Positions 23,991-37,400 of a DNA stretch of 64,000 bases are shown in pieces; within the stretch, counting starts at the first letter, position 1; each line of letters begins with the position of its first letter. The notes below the pieces were generated by a model that made no database searches, was not told where the DNA came from, and worked only from the letters and a program-made list of their open reading frames with translations. Origin of the DNA: Strix aluco (lineage: Eukaryota; Chordata; Aves; Strigiformes; Strigidae); NCBI RefSeq assembly GCF_031877795.1, contig NC_133943.1, forward strand, positions 12,951,001 through 13,015,000, in the 5' to 3' direction. Both the position numbers and the translations under genes were made by a program.

Positions 23991-26900
23991 TGAAAGGGTA
24001 GACGAGTTAAGAAGAATTCTATCCAGTTTTAATACATCAGTCTAAAATAAGAGCAACTAACACACCAGTCTATAAATCAATGGCTCCTTTATCAAATAAA
24101 TATTCCTTGTTCAGAAAAGCATACTTCTTTGCCTTCTTGTGAAAACTTAATTTACTAGTTTGTGTATAATTTAAGAGTGAAGCAACACTCGCGTTGTGCT
24201 GTCTGCAGGACCAGGAAAAAGTGGAGAATGAAGTACTGTTTAATAATCAGTGTTTTCATTAACTCCTTGACACTTATTCCTGGATTTCTTAGTTTCAAAA
24301 TGTTTCTACTATTGTAGCTAAATGCTGATCTTTATTTTTAAATCACAACACCACATAGCTTTCCAAACTGATCTATTTCCAAATTTTCTGTTAATGACTC
24401 AGCTAGGGTCATGATAGCTTTTAAATGATTGATTGGGGCACAGTGATTTTTCTAGAATCAGGCCTGAACACAAGGTGCCTCTGTCAGTCAGGGTTGCTAT
24501 GAGGAAATTCTCTGCCCTTTATATGAAAGAGCTTTGAAAATGCTTGCTGCAGCTGCTGAAAATGGCTTGCTGTCATTTTTTTCAAATGGCTTTTGAAAAA
24601 TAGATTATCATGAAAGATAAGCATAAGCTCCTTACCTTTTTTTCCTTAAGGAACACATACTTCTTGAAGCAGTTTACAAAGATTCGCCATTTTTCAGCAC
24701 TCAGCTTTCTACCTTTTTCCTTGTTTGGTCTCAGTCTACTGTATGTAGTTGTATGCAGTTCACGTGCAATATAAATTACACAAACACAAGTCAATTTATC
24801 TGCATTGGTTCCCAGTTTTCCTCTCTATAGCTTAGCTCATTTTATTTGTCCTTAGGGCATTTCACAAAATTTGTCAGTAAACTTCCTTAATGTTTTATTT
24901 TATTGAAAACTATACCGTAGCATTTACTCTGTCCATATTTAATCTGCCTAAAAATATTTAAATCTTGTAGAGGAATGTCCTGTAGATTTTCAATTGTTAC
25001 AGTATGAGAGAAAAGCAAACCAACTGATCTGGAAAAATTCACCACTGCTCACTCAACATTCACACATAAGAAAAAATGGAAGCTCTTTAGCCCCTTCACG
25101 AGGTTTACTGAGCTTTAAGAGCTAAAAATCATATATATTTTAAAGGAATTCCAGAAAACAATGTAAGAAATTTACCAGCATGAGCTCCAAAAAGTTCCTT
25201 GCTGTACATAATAATGCTTTGTACTTGTTTTGTAAAGTCACAAAACTTCTATTTTGCCTAAATTGAAGGGAAAATATTAGCAATTCTTATTGACAGAATG
25301 AATCCTGAAAAGGTTTGCAGCTGTGCATGTGGGAGATTTTGGAGTATCTTCCCCATCTTGGCTGCAGTTATAAACCCAGGTCAACTTTTCCTAAAGCTTT
25401 ATAAGAATTTGACACCTGTTTAACAGCTTATTCCATAGAACCACATGAATTGTTGCTGAGTCTGTCATCAAAGAGTATGTAACACTCACAAGACACAGTT
25501 GTAAGTGCTTGCATTGATTTGATTTATCTGTTGGAAAGTTATCAAATACAATTCATAATTTCTCTGACGTTAGACATGTTGTACTCTGTACTTTCTGCAG
25601 TATCAATCAGGACAGATGTAGCATCTCCAGCAGATGGCCAGATGGTCAAACCATGCAAATCATTAGGAGCAATAAAGGACATGGGTTCAACTTACAAGAG
25701 TCTTGCACATGGAGTAAAAGTCAGTAAAGTGCAGGAGTCATGAAAGAAATACTATCAACCTTGTAATTTAAAAAAACTTCATTTTAACCTTAAGGGAAAG
25801 CATGTTGCTTAGCTGTGAGGCAATAGGTAGAGCTAGTGCTAGCTGGAACCATCCCAAAACACTGCCAGGGAAGAAATTATTCTGCATTCACAGGATCTTT
25901 CCTGACTCCTATTGCCCAAGTGAGGGGGAGGAAGAGTCTTTCCAGATAGCTGATGCCATCTCAGGATCTTATTTCCTCTTCTGAGCCAGCTCAGGGACTA
26001 GCTGACACACTGAGGAGGGCAGTGGATGTGTGAGGAATGACACATACTTACCTCCCTTTGGTTTTCCTGTGAGCTAAGGAGACTCAGAGCCCTATAGTCA
26101 GCACCAAGGAGCATTGTCATCTAGATAAACAGCAGTATCTGCTGTGGCACATAAGAGCTATTTATCCAAGAAGCTAGGAAGTGCTTTTGCATAGTTTTGA
26201 GGCCCAAGCCACGGCCTCTACATTGCTATGAGATGGGAAATATGCCTAGAATCATATCCCTCCCCTCTAAGGCATCCTGACAGTCAGAACTGACTCAGCT
26301 GCTTTCACAGCCCAGAGAATCTGAAACCACTCCAAGTGTAAAAGGTTGCTCTTCTCAGAGACATGACATTCAGGCTTGAGTGTCACCTTCTATTTGAAAA
26401 AACTCTTCAAATCTAATTCCAGTTCTTGACATAAGAATTCTCTCCTGAATACCTGTTCTTTGATTACTTGAGCCAGACACTAAGGTGTTTTCCCAGCTGG
26501 ATAACTGCTGAATGCCTGTTTTGCTTTAAAAATGTCATACATTCTTTTATAAAGCTCCATTTGCTAAATTTAGCTGATCAATTGCATGTTTTTAATACTA
26601 AAAGTACATAAAATGGATTTCCCAGCATGAATTTCTCATTTGGGCAGCCTCTTTAGGGAAATTATTTGGTTGTGAACGGAAGAGGAAGTATTCATAAAAT
26701 AACCTCTTTGTTTGGGTTACACCATTTTTATGAATGCCTGAGATATGGGAAGTATCAAAATTAACTTCAGGTTTCAAGAGGTTTGTACTATCATAATAAT
26801 CTAGATAAATGGGGTGATATTTAAGAGCTGCCAAAGAATGTATTAGAAGTTATAAGATATGTCTGAACATACTCCTGAGAACAGTTAGATCTTCTTCAAA

Positions 26901-27281
26901 AATGACAAGCAAAGTTCTTTGAAGAAGGCACAACCTTATTCCATGCGTGCATTGTGCAACAGCGTGGACAATGGAGATTTGGTCTTTCATTGGGATCAAC
27001 GATGTTAGTGCAACAGATGTGTACATATAAACGCAAGGACTGCTTTTTATTTTTTAATTCTACATTAATTATGTGATCCTTTAGCTTTCATATTGTAGAA
27101 AGCATTTCCTTATTAGCTTTAAAAATAACAAAAGTAACATTTTGTTACCAAAAGACCAAAAATTAAAGCAACATGCACTAAAGATTTTTAATAAACAGAT
27201 TTTAACAGGGACATTTACCCTTCTTAAAGGCAGACAAACCAATTATCTCAGATATTGTCTCTGCTTGTTTCTTCTGGACAG

Positions 27282-27844
27282 GATCTCTGTTTTCGGCTCT
27301 GAAGCCCCCTGAAACGATCTTCAAGGTGATATTTTGGCTTGGCTACTTTAACAGCTGCTTGAATCCAATCATCTACCCTTGCTCAAGCAAAGAATTCAAG
27401 AGGGCTTTTATACAGATCCTAAAATGCCAGTGCCACCGTCGAAAGCAGTTGGGGTGGTGGGCCTACAGCTACAGAAACTGGAATCGGTGCTCTTTTGAAC
27501 ACCCTAGGAAAGACTCTCTGGAAGACAGCGGGAGTTTCCTAAGTGGCAGTCAGAGGACGTTATCTTCAGCATCTCCCAGTCCTGGCTACCTGAGCAAAAT
27601 CACTCACCCGCATATGGAGATGTGCACGTTCCAGGAATGGAAAAACTCCAGCTCTTTCCTAAGCCCCTTACAGGAAGGCAGCAGACAAAAGGACCCATGC
27701 CAGTTTTTTACTTTCAACCTCTTAACAGAGCACAATGGACGTGTTCCTGCTGGCAGCCAGGCCTCCAGGAGTGGGGACCACGAGGCCATCTGTGACACAC
27801 TGAATGGCAAAACTGACGGTAGAGCAAACACGACGCTGGAATGA
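27282..27844 (+). CDS. ADRA1B: Alpha-1B adrenergic receptor, coding exon 2 (TM7 and cytoplasmic tail)
   Basis: Completes codon 321 and encodes residues 322-507, ending at TGA 27842-27844. The third extracellular loop reads SLFSALKPPETIFK. TM7 carries FWLGYFNSCLNPIIY with NPxxY at 348-352, then helix 8 (SSKEFKRAF) and Cys369/Cys371 in CQC, probable palmitoylation sites by analogy with other GPCRs. The distal tail keeps the serine-rich segment RKDSLEDSGS and GSQRTLSSASPSPGYL, the part of mammalian alpha-1B involved in phosphorylation and internalisation. Instead of the long arginine run that follows the CQC in human ADRA1B, this protein has only HRRKQLG. Total length is 507 residues against 520 in human, with most of the difference in this tail. 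The acceptor CTTCTGGACAG and continuity of frame and sequence with exon 1 make the join secure. Confidence 0.96.
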
Positions 27845-28480
27845 ACAGATTCTAAACTGTCTGTTCTCTTTGTACACCAACCTGTTTGACGTTTAGCCCA
27901 GGTGAAGGAATGGACCTTTGCCCACTTTCTCAGTATAGCCATAGAAGGAAGCCAGTGAGGAACAGGCAGATTTCTGTCACAAGAGCGGCAAAGCGTAGGG
28001 GCTAACCATATTCCCAGTCAAGTGCCAGAGAGGCTACTGAAGCAAAAACAGAATGCAGGGAAGGTGCAGCATAAACCCAGGGAAGTGCACATCCAACTAT
28101 TTAGCTGTCATGGAAGTGCTGTGGAACAGCCAAACATGTATATAGAAAGAATGTAAAAATATGGGGGCGGGCAGGGGAAATGTCTATGAATGTGTGTGTG
28201 CACATGTGTGCCAGCCGCATGTATGGATGCCTGAGAGTGGAAGTGAGCAATGCAGTGTTGTTTGTACCTCTCCAGGGTACTCATTGCTGCTGATTTTGCC
28301 TGTAAATTCTTATTGTTGTACTTCACTGTACATTAGCACTTTAGAAATGGAAAACAATGTCAAACATTAAAGTAATTTCGCAACAATTTAAACACTTGCA
28401 CCTATTACTATAGGACTGGAATTCAGCCAGGATCCCTCATCACGATTTCCCCTTCAAAATAAAACACTCATAGTGGTTAA
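27845..28480 (+). other. ADRA1B: ADRA1B proximal 3' UTR
   Basis: Non-coding sequence directly after the stop codon. It includes a short GT-rich tract near 28190-28208 and a variant poly(A) signal ATTAAA at 28366-28371. The UTR may continue further; the true cleavage site cannot be fixed from sequence alone. Confidence 0.5.
28458..28463 (+). terminator. ADRA1B: Candidate poly(A) signal AATAAA for ADRA1B
   Basis: The first canonical AATAAA after the stop codon, 614 bases downstream of it, followed by a GT-containing stretch (GTGGTTAAGTTTGCCACTGT near 28473). The earlier ATTAAA at 28366 is an alternative. Without transcript data this is only a candidate. Confidence 0.35.
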
Positions 28481-31400
28481 GTTTGCCACTGTAACTCTTA
28501 GGATACTCTTGAATCTCTCTGAAGCTGCTTCCCTTCCATGATTCCCTTATCATCAACATATGTGACTTCTCTATCTTTCACCATGTTCATTTTTGAAAGT
28601 TTGAAAATACCAGCAATGATGAGAGCTCAGAATCTACATTTCAGCACATTAATAAGTGTCCTGTAAACATACAGGCTACCAGAGGATTTGCTTTCTAAAA
28701 GCAACACTCATAAATCACTCCAAATACCTCATAAACAGTGTCGTGGACACAGGACAAAAGAGCACTGACCGCCGGAGGCCCAAAACCCAGCCTTAGGACA
28801 AATACACTGAACCCCTGGTTCTTTCAGCACACTTTGAAAACAGTATTGCACATTTAGCGGCTTTTACTTTGCCACTCAGATAAGAAGAGAAAGAGTCAAA
28901 ACAATGGAGTAGTGTACATTTCACTATCATTAATATTTTCAGCTTAATAATATAGTACTGTAACAGAATTCCTGAGAATATCTTCTAGGACATTTTAGGT
29001 CATGTTTGGAAGTTATTTTCAACTCTTGCAATTAAGTGTGAATCATGAAACTAATGACCGACTTTTTTACATGAAGTGGTACAAACTGTGAAGATTGGAA
29101 TTTACTCCTTCCGCAAACCAAGACTTTCCTTATTAGGAATTTTAGTGATATATTTTTAAAGCTTGAAACAGAGAATGAACCATAAACAGATGTACTAAAA
29201 ACACTTAGGGACAATTTAACAATGCTAGGTCCCAAGGGAGAGCCATTTCCTTTTGTTTCTTTGAATGTGTAGTCTCTCATTAAGCTGACAGGGATGAATG
29301 TGGCTTGTTGTTAGATGAAATATCCCTCAGCTCAGTGAGCAATGACAGGAAAATCATGTTCCAAGGTCCTCCCATGGTCCTATGTTATAGTAAGGACCAC
29401 GTAAGTATAATTTAGGTCTTATCCTGACTGAAGTTGTGGTCAGTCTCATATTTCAATAATTCCATTTTGATTGTGGGGAAGGCTGTAATTTCTTCTTAAA
29501 AGGACAATGCTTATAAAATTTATAAGTATTATAAAACAGATAAACAAACTCTTGTTGCTCATAGATTGAGGTTGTCATAAAGAATATTCTATCTAGCTGT
29601 GATATACTATGAAGCTGTCCTCTTTGGGCCTCTAAATGGCAGAGAACTGTATTTCTAACCTATTCTTATAATTTTGGGGGGGAACCTACAGTAGCCTGTC
29701 AAACACATCTGGGTTTTGTAAAGCTTCTTCGAAATTACTGTTAATTGGAAATAAATTTGTGTAACCACCTGACAGCACACTTCAGCTAAATTTTGAGTCA
29801 CACATGACTTGTATAGTGTAAAGTAAACCCAAGTAATGTTATCCATATTTGAGAATTTCTAAGTGATACAGCAAGGTTTCAGAATAAATAGCACTGCATT
29901 ACTCTAAAGCCTTCAACTATGTAGCTCTCAGAGTCTGATAATTCTCTTAATTCGTTTCTAATCTTAACAAAGGCTGTGTGATCTCTGATTATCATTTAAG
30001 CTCCTTAAACAATGACATAATTTTCTAATTACCTAAGCAATCAGGTAGGCTTTTATCCCATACTTAAATGACCTATAAGTGTTTATTATCTTTGTATATT
30101 TTTACATGTAATGTCACAAAAATGGCAAGGAAACTTCCCTTACTGCTTTTTTTTAAATCTGTAAAATAAGAATTTCAGCCATTTTAGTACTGAAAAAACA
30201 GCTTTCTCTAAACACTGTAATTGATCAGGAGGAGAAGGTGTGCATTAACATCATGCTAGTCCATGCCATTTAGAATATCCAGTGCCTCTGACCTTATGAA
30301 TCATATACCAAAATCCTCAGAGAGCCAAAAACCCCGAGACGCATGTCCCGTGAGCCTTTAAGAGTGGAGAAGAGAAGGCATTCCACAGGCAGACAGTGAT
30401 ATTTTTCCTCAAGAGTTACACTTCCCTGTAAACTTGAGCTGGGAAGGCTGCTGGACTGTGCAGGGACAGGAACACAGACTCATCCACCCCTGCCAGCTTG
30501 CTTTTGCTCACAGCCAGCCACAGCACTGCTGCTCTTCCTACGTCCTACCTAGCGTGGGAGGCACATCTGAACTGCATGCAAAACATATGTGGCTCAAGAG
30601 CCACAGGATCTCTACTCTTCCTCAAGCCCAAATCCTGCAAGTATGTTAAGGGCAACCTCCCTGGGGACATGACTAGGTTATGCTGCTTTGCCAAGAAAAC
30701 AGGAAACTAAGAGAAGCTTTGCTTTGGAATTTCTGATACTAGGGAAAACAAGAAGGGTAAAAAAGTTTATTCACCATGTTGAAGTTGGAAATCAAGAATT
30801 TGGAAATAATCACAGGCAATCAGAACAAATACAGTCTGTCATTTCTGACATAGACATTTACATCAGGCCCCTTTTTCTTAGCATATTCATTAGGTCACAT
30901 CCTAAGGGATCATCTCATACAATCCCCAGCATCAGAAAGATGAAGGAATGACAAACTGTAGGCTCCAGCAGAGCAACCAGTGATAACAGAAAGAAGTGAG
31001 AACAAGTTCAGGCAATACCTGATATATACTTTAGATAGAATTTTAACAAACTGTGTCTCATCACTACCCAATTAAATTTGGAGAGCCTGGAACCCTGGAA
31101 CTTGTAGCTGTAACAAATATAAGATGGAAGGATTCCTAATATTTCTCAAAAATACATTTCTCTTCTCCAAGCTTTTTTCCAGGTCATGTACATATCTTGC
31201 CATGCCAGGCTCTTCATAGCAATGCATGATATTACATGACTTCCCAAAACCAAGTAGATGACTGCTCTTCTTCTAAGCTCTTTACTTTTTGCCTCATGAA
31301 TTCCCATTTTTATAGGGTCCCATACAGCCCGTTCTCATACTCAGCAACACTGTACCAGTGGGGTCCCATCCATGCAAATAAGCTAAACTATGTAAGAGCT

Positions 31401-34400
31401 CAAAAGAGTCATGTCACATCTATTCATAAGCTGCCAACAACACCTCCAGTCACAGCTTCAATGAAGATACAGGCAATAAAACTGATAGTAAAAATGGAAA
31501 AAAAGACATGGATCTGAAGGAGGGACCACAAAGATTACAGAGGAGAAAGTCTGATATACCACCTTAAAATATTAAACCCTTTCAAGGTCACCTGACTTCT
31601 CTAGAACAAATCTATTCGAAATACCTTTATTTTTATGACTGGAATCTTCTACAACCTCCAGTGGGCAAAGCCAGCCCAAATGAGGCCATGCAAATCACCC
31701 TCTTCCCTTTGTTAGTCATTCACTTGTTGCAATGTTTTCCTTTAAAGGAAAACCTATTTGAGTCAGGGCGTGATCATCAAACCTTGTGGGACAAGCCCAT
31801 ATTAGCCCATTTTTTTAGTACAGCCAAAATTAATTTGACAAGCAGAACATCCACAATCTAGTGAAATGACAATTGGCACATGATGGTGGTCTATCAGATG
31901 CAACTATACTCTATCATGCATATTTTTTATGCATATTAACAGACCTTCTGATTAACCCATTTTGTGAGCAAATAGATTTGCCTCCAAAGAGGACTTGCTG
32001 CCATTTAGCACAGAAGGTGTTCATAAAACACTGTGAATTTCTCCAGGTTAAGCTACTGTGTGGAGCTTAATCACTAACTAGGGGCTTGTACAAGGCCATT
32101 CAGTTGAGAGGCACAGCTGTAATGGCTCACGGAGTATTGTTACAGCCCAGCTGCACATAAATTAAACCCATTAGGCTTCTATGCACTCAGCTATCACAAA
32201 AGTGCTTCTTATTTTTGAAAGAGTTATGGTAAAATCAATCCATCTGAATGAGACTGAAACCCTAGAGCATTCTACATCCTTTACTCTTTGGAAATGCAGT
32301 TTTCTATTATCTTTCTAAATGTGACAGGGAGAGAAGAGGGGACATTAATATTATAAAGTGCAGTTCTAGTTTGGAAAATGTAAAAATAGCAACTTCCTAT
32401 TCAACAGATGTGCACCCTGCTCTCAGTTTCTGTGCTTGACTTTCACCTGATACAAACGAACATAAAGCTGCACAAGACAGGAGATGATAATCCACAGCAG
32501 CTATGCTATGAAGTTATCGGTATAACTAACAACTGCTTCTTCCAGTTAGTGGCCACAAACTAACCAGCTCATTCCCATAAGAATAAACTGGATTCTGTTT
32601 TGATACACTCAACAACAGATATGCTTACCTTTTTCCCAAACCATGCTAGCAGTGCTGTGGCTCACACACTTTGTAGGACAGAACATGGTACCACAGGGAT
32701 GATGCATCAGACAAAGAAATACCACTTTCATCCTGAAGTGGTCAAAAAGAAATACTTCAGAATATGAAGATGTATCATGCTAGTTTAAGTCACTTTAATG
32801 GAACCAAAATATGTTTCCACCCACTATGATTTTTTTGGGACTGGAAGGGGTACTAGTTACCTTTCTCATGAAGCATGTCACTTGTGCAAAAGCTAAGTCG
32901 TGATTCCCAAGATCAGTAAAAACACCTGAAGCAGTAACCTAGTGGTCAGGGCACTAACCTAGGAAAATTCCAGCCTCTGCTTTAACAACACTTTTTGTGT
33001 TTCATCTCCAGACTGTCTAATAATCTGCACAGACAGTACAAGGAGCAGAGAACAGTACTCCTCCCTTTCAGATGGCTGCACACAGCACTGTGGCATGGCA
33101 TTCCCTCCCCCTTGCACAACACATCTTGAGGTCACACCTATACAGTGGCATAGCTTCTACAAGAAAAACTTTTTCTCTAGGGTTTAAGGCAGTCCCTAGA
33201 GTGAAGAGAAATTTGAACCTATGAGTCCCTCTTACACAATGACTACTATGCCAGTTGCTGTTCTGTAACTCTTGAGCCTCCTCTAACTGTATTTTTAAAA
33301 AGAGTAAACTTTGCTCTTCCCTCCAAAGTACAGTTGAAAGTGCCTACTCTCAGCAGATATATCTAGACTGTGGATCCCAAGTGTTTGGGGATACCTTCCT
33401 GCAGCATACAGCAAGGTTTTGGAGAGGTCCTTGGTTTCAGGATGCCTTCTGTCCTCCCAGCAATGTCCTAGTACGTGCCAGCAGGCAGCTTTCAGCTCAG
33501 GTTCTCCCAGGTAGTCTGTATTAGACCCCATTGTCAAACACCTAACTCTCTCCATGCGTTGCACACAGTCCATAGACAACAGTATTTTGTTGTCTTTTAT
33601 TATCATTCTAGACAACCCTTATTTATGCAGGCATATTTTTTCTTTTATCAACTATTTTTTCACATATTTGTCTTACAAGAGTTTAATACTTTCTAACAGG
33701 CCTATGTATCGCATTCAGCAAATATGTTAAGTACGAAAGAAAACCTCCAAAGGCTCACAGAAGAAAAGGGAACAGCTATTTTACATATAAGTGGCTCACT
33801 GGAGCCATCTGCTCAGCTGACATTACAAGCAGACAGAAATGATATATCTTCTTAAGCTCTCTCTATCCATTACTATTTTAGGTTTGTATACTTACACACA
33901 CAAACACCTCTAAACTCCCTCATTATTCTCTTGGGATGTGTAATTATTGGTTTGTCTATGAAATGGAAGAGAAATTTCTCTCTGAACACACAGTAATCAA
34001 AGCATCATTAACCATGCTTTCTGTGGTAAAGTGTACAAAATTTTTTTACTGCATTCTCCCGTCTGAGTAGAGATATTTGTGCCAGCCAGCTGAGAACAAG
34101 CATGACGTTTGAAGGCATCAACAAAATTCATATATATTGGACAGTGTGTAACATCTTCTGGGAAACAGAGAATGAAATCTGTATATAAAAATAGATGTGG
34201 TTTAGCCTATTCATAGAAAATTCTGGACTCGGGAACAGAGACTTTATTCCGATATATTACTGGAAAGCTGCTTTCACCTTTAATTGTAGATGAATATATG
34301 AATACATATAAAAGTTTGCAAATAACATATTGCTCGTTAACTTGCATGAATCCTTACCCTGGTATTTTAAAGAAATGAGACTCACACAATCATTCTGTCT

Positions 34401-37400
34401 GTCCATCCATCTGTCAGCTTCCTTTCTCATCCTCTTATTAGGCTTTGAACTTCTTCATTGATTTCTACCAAATTGAACAAGAAGTTAAATTAAGAAAGAT
34501 AATCAATTCTGTATTATAAAAATTTGTGGCTGAATGAAGGGAAGAGACCCAAATGAATGCCTCCTCTCAGGAGGAGACCTTTATAAGTCTGTCCCTTAAC
34601 CAATTTCAAAGCCTGCTGGCTACTAAGCTTATATATGCTGACTAGCTAGTCAGCACACACATAGTCCAGAGGCAGCTAAGGCACATGCTCCCATTTGCCC
34701 GATAAGATAGAGCAACATGGAACAGGGCATGTGGGAGGACAACATGGAAGACAAAGAGGATGCTGAAAATACCAAATGAAAGGGAGCAGTGTTAAGAGAT
34801 AAAGGCTGCAAATCCATAAATCAGCCTTTATTCATCCTTATGGTCACAGGACAACTTGTTATACCATGTTTATCTGATTGGTTTGTAACTAAAATGAGGA
34901 GATAAGCAAAGTCTCCCTGTAGAGAAAAGCAAGGATATTACGTCAATTTATGTCACTATGACATGGACAGATGCATCTGCATTCCTCTGTTCTCTTGCCT
35001 TGGTTGTAAAAGCATAATTGTAAAGCACAATTTATACTCAGTTGTAAACTATGGTTGAGCTTTTTCCTAGAATATCCATAATTTTAGGAATATCACATTC
35101 AAATTTGAGTACACAGTTCTAATATGACTAATCTGAAACAATTTTTTTCTGCTTTTTAGTCATTCACAATTATACACTTATTGCTGATTTTAATCAGGCA
35201 CTGGCTTAATGTTAAAGGTGCATTTTTTATTTATTCCTGTAACCAGTGAACACCACAGAGATTATAAACTTGTCTCAGTCACTTCACTTTTCCATTAGCA
35301 TCGCTGACGGTGTAAGTCTGAAACCAGTGTAAGAAGGAGCATGCCCCAAATGAAAGTCATTGCTAGGGCATGCTATCCCACCAGATGAATCAGTGATTTC
35401 ACTATGGCAAATCCTGCTTTAGATACTCTAACAATGTGAATTGGCATCGTTTTGAGCTCAAATGAGACATATTCACACTGACTGAACAAGCAGCATCCTG
35501 CCTCTACCAAACATGTAAAGAGTGATGAAGGCAAATAGTCTTAATTAACAGGTTGGGCCTTTATTTTATACCCTGTGAACTTGAGTCAAACTGATGAAAG
35601 CAATGGAAGGCTTGAAAAAATACTGGGATAGGGTCATTCAGATAAGTGGAAGGTGACAAGGAAAGGAAATCTGGTGTTACTGGAAATTTCTTATGTCAAA
35701 ATATATTAGCTTGACCAATGAAGAACATGCTCTCTATCTAGTAATTCCCATAATCTTTATAGGACTCCAGCCAAGACATGGAGAAAGAGAGAATGGATGT
35801 TCAAAATTAATAAGAATCCTTCACAATTTCTTCAATAAGTCAACCTAAAAAGCAGATGTAGTAAAACTTTAATTTATAGCTGTGATTAAAAAGCCTTTAA
35901 TTGCCTATTTCACAATTTCCTTTAAAATGTTCTTTGGGAAGCACAATAATTTGATTCCACTGAGACTTGTGTGCAAATGTTTAATTCTAGCAAAGAACCT
36001 GAACTTTATATGACCTCTGGAAAATGGTAATTATTTTTTCTTTGGTTGATTTGTTGAGCTTTGGTTTCTTCACTATGAAGATCAAAAAAGCTGTCCCAAA
36101 AAGTAAATTTATCATATGCTCTGGAGCCTGAGGTAATTATGGAACAGTTCATCTCTCTTATAGTTAGCTTCGAGTCCAGTCCTGCACTACTGTAAGACAG
36201 GGGAGCTTCAGCCCTGATTTCAATAAGAACTGGATCGGTTTTACAAGGAAAGGAATGGGGACCTGGCTTTGAAAATCCAACATCGCCACCTATTGGATTT
36301 CTATTCCGGGTGAGATTCACAAATCCTCTAATCCAACTAAGATTCCCCTGGATTTCTCATACTACAAATTCAGCCTCTTTAATAGTAAATCAGAAAGACT
36401 TCTTCTTAGTGCAGCAAAAGGACTTAGATATCCTGTCTTCAATTTCAATTAAGTCTCTTCCAGAAGTGATGACTTCTCAAAGCTCAGTTTGTTTCGTCGA
36501 AACGGGGTTTTTTTTACAGTAAAATCCATGAAGTAAAGCTGATTGACAAGCTTACAGGAAAAAAAAAAGTTAACTAAATACTGCAGATACCTTCAGAACT
36601 CCCCTCCTTAAACTTTAAGTACATAAAGTGGCAATTTGGTTTCCACAGAAATTCCTGTGTCTTGAAGTTTTATTCTGTTTTATTTTTGAAAAGAGAGAAT
36701 GCTGTTCAGGCAACTTGGCACTAGAACCTATAAAAAAAGGAAAGCTGTGAAAAGCACCTCTTCCTTTGACTGAAAGCTTCCAGAAACTCTTTCGTTCAGT
36801 CTTCATTTCTAAAATAATTCACCTCTTGTGCTAAACACACGAGTTTACTATAATAATAAAAAATAAAAGGGAAGCTATTTTCCAGAATGCTGAGTTTTAG
36901 CAGCACAAATTGCACTCTGCTGCAGTACACACCTAGCTGTGAGTGCAATAATTTGTATGCACCTTTGCAGTGCTGGTACTGTACCAGTATTGCACCCAAC
37001 GTGGCGTGAAGTGCCTTAACGTCCACATTCACAAACCCTTGTTGTATGCCTGTTTATTTACATTATTCCTGTCTTAAGCAGTACAAGCCTGTTTTTTTTT
37101 CTCAAGGAATGCATACTTTTAAAATACATCAGAAGTTACCAGCAGCAGATACTTTATAAGTTCAAGTGTAAATTAGCCATTTTCACCCAACAACAAAGGC
37201 TCCTGCCTCCATGACTGGGTAAAAATAGAGTCCAGCCTAGGGATCCTAGTGCAACACTTAACTGAGAGGAGCTGCACTCGGGCAACAGAGCAAGCCCGAA
37301 ACAGGCTACAGAGAAAAGATCCTTTTGATATACAGAATTCATAACCCCAATTTGCTCTAGTCTTGCTGTGGTCCTCCTGCAAGGTTTAGACATCCTGTGA

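Larger units (their letters stand above)
10549..27281 (+). other. ADRA1B: ADRA1B single coding intron (16.7 kb, phase 1)
   Basis: The donor GTAAGT at 10549 and the acceptor CTTCTGGACAG at 27271-27281 splice codon 321 (G|GA, glycine). One intron just after TM6 is the conserved structure of alpha-1 adrenoceptor genes. The intron holds two CR1 pieces (about 20475-20786 sense; about 22960-23310 antisense), MIR relics near 13.8 and 23.7 kb, two imperfect inverted-repeat relics near 14.7 and 21.6 kb, and small microsatellites. No nested gene is recognised; open frames up to 143 codons inside the intron look like chance or CR1-derived frames. Confidence 0.9.

Noticed and set aside
33200-33250. Possible reverse MIR/tRNA-like head (GAACCTATGAGTCCC ... 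ATGACTACTATGCCAG)
   Set aside because: The match is suggestive but has no supporting core or tail; below the level I would annotate.
36006-36320. Minus-strand open frame of 104 codons
   Set aside because: No recognisable domain, no neighbouring exon-like frame, and partial resemblance of the DNA to a dispersed repeat core. Not supported as a gene.
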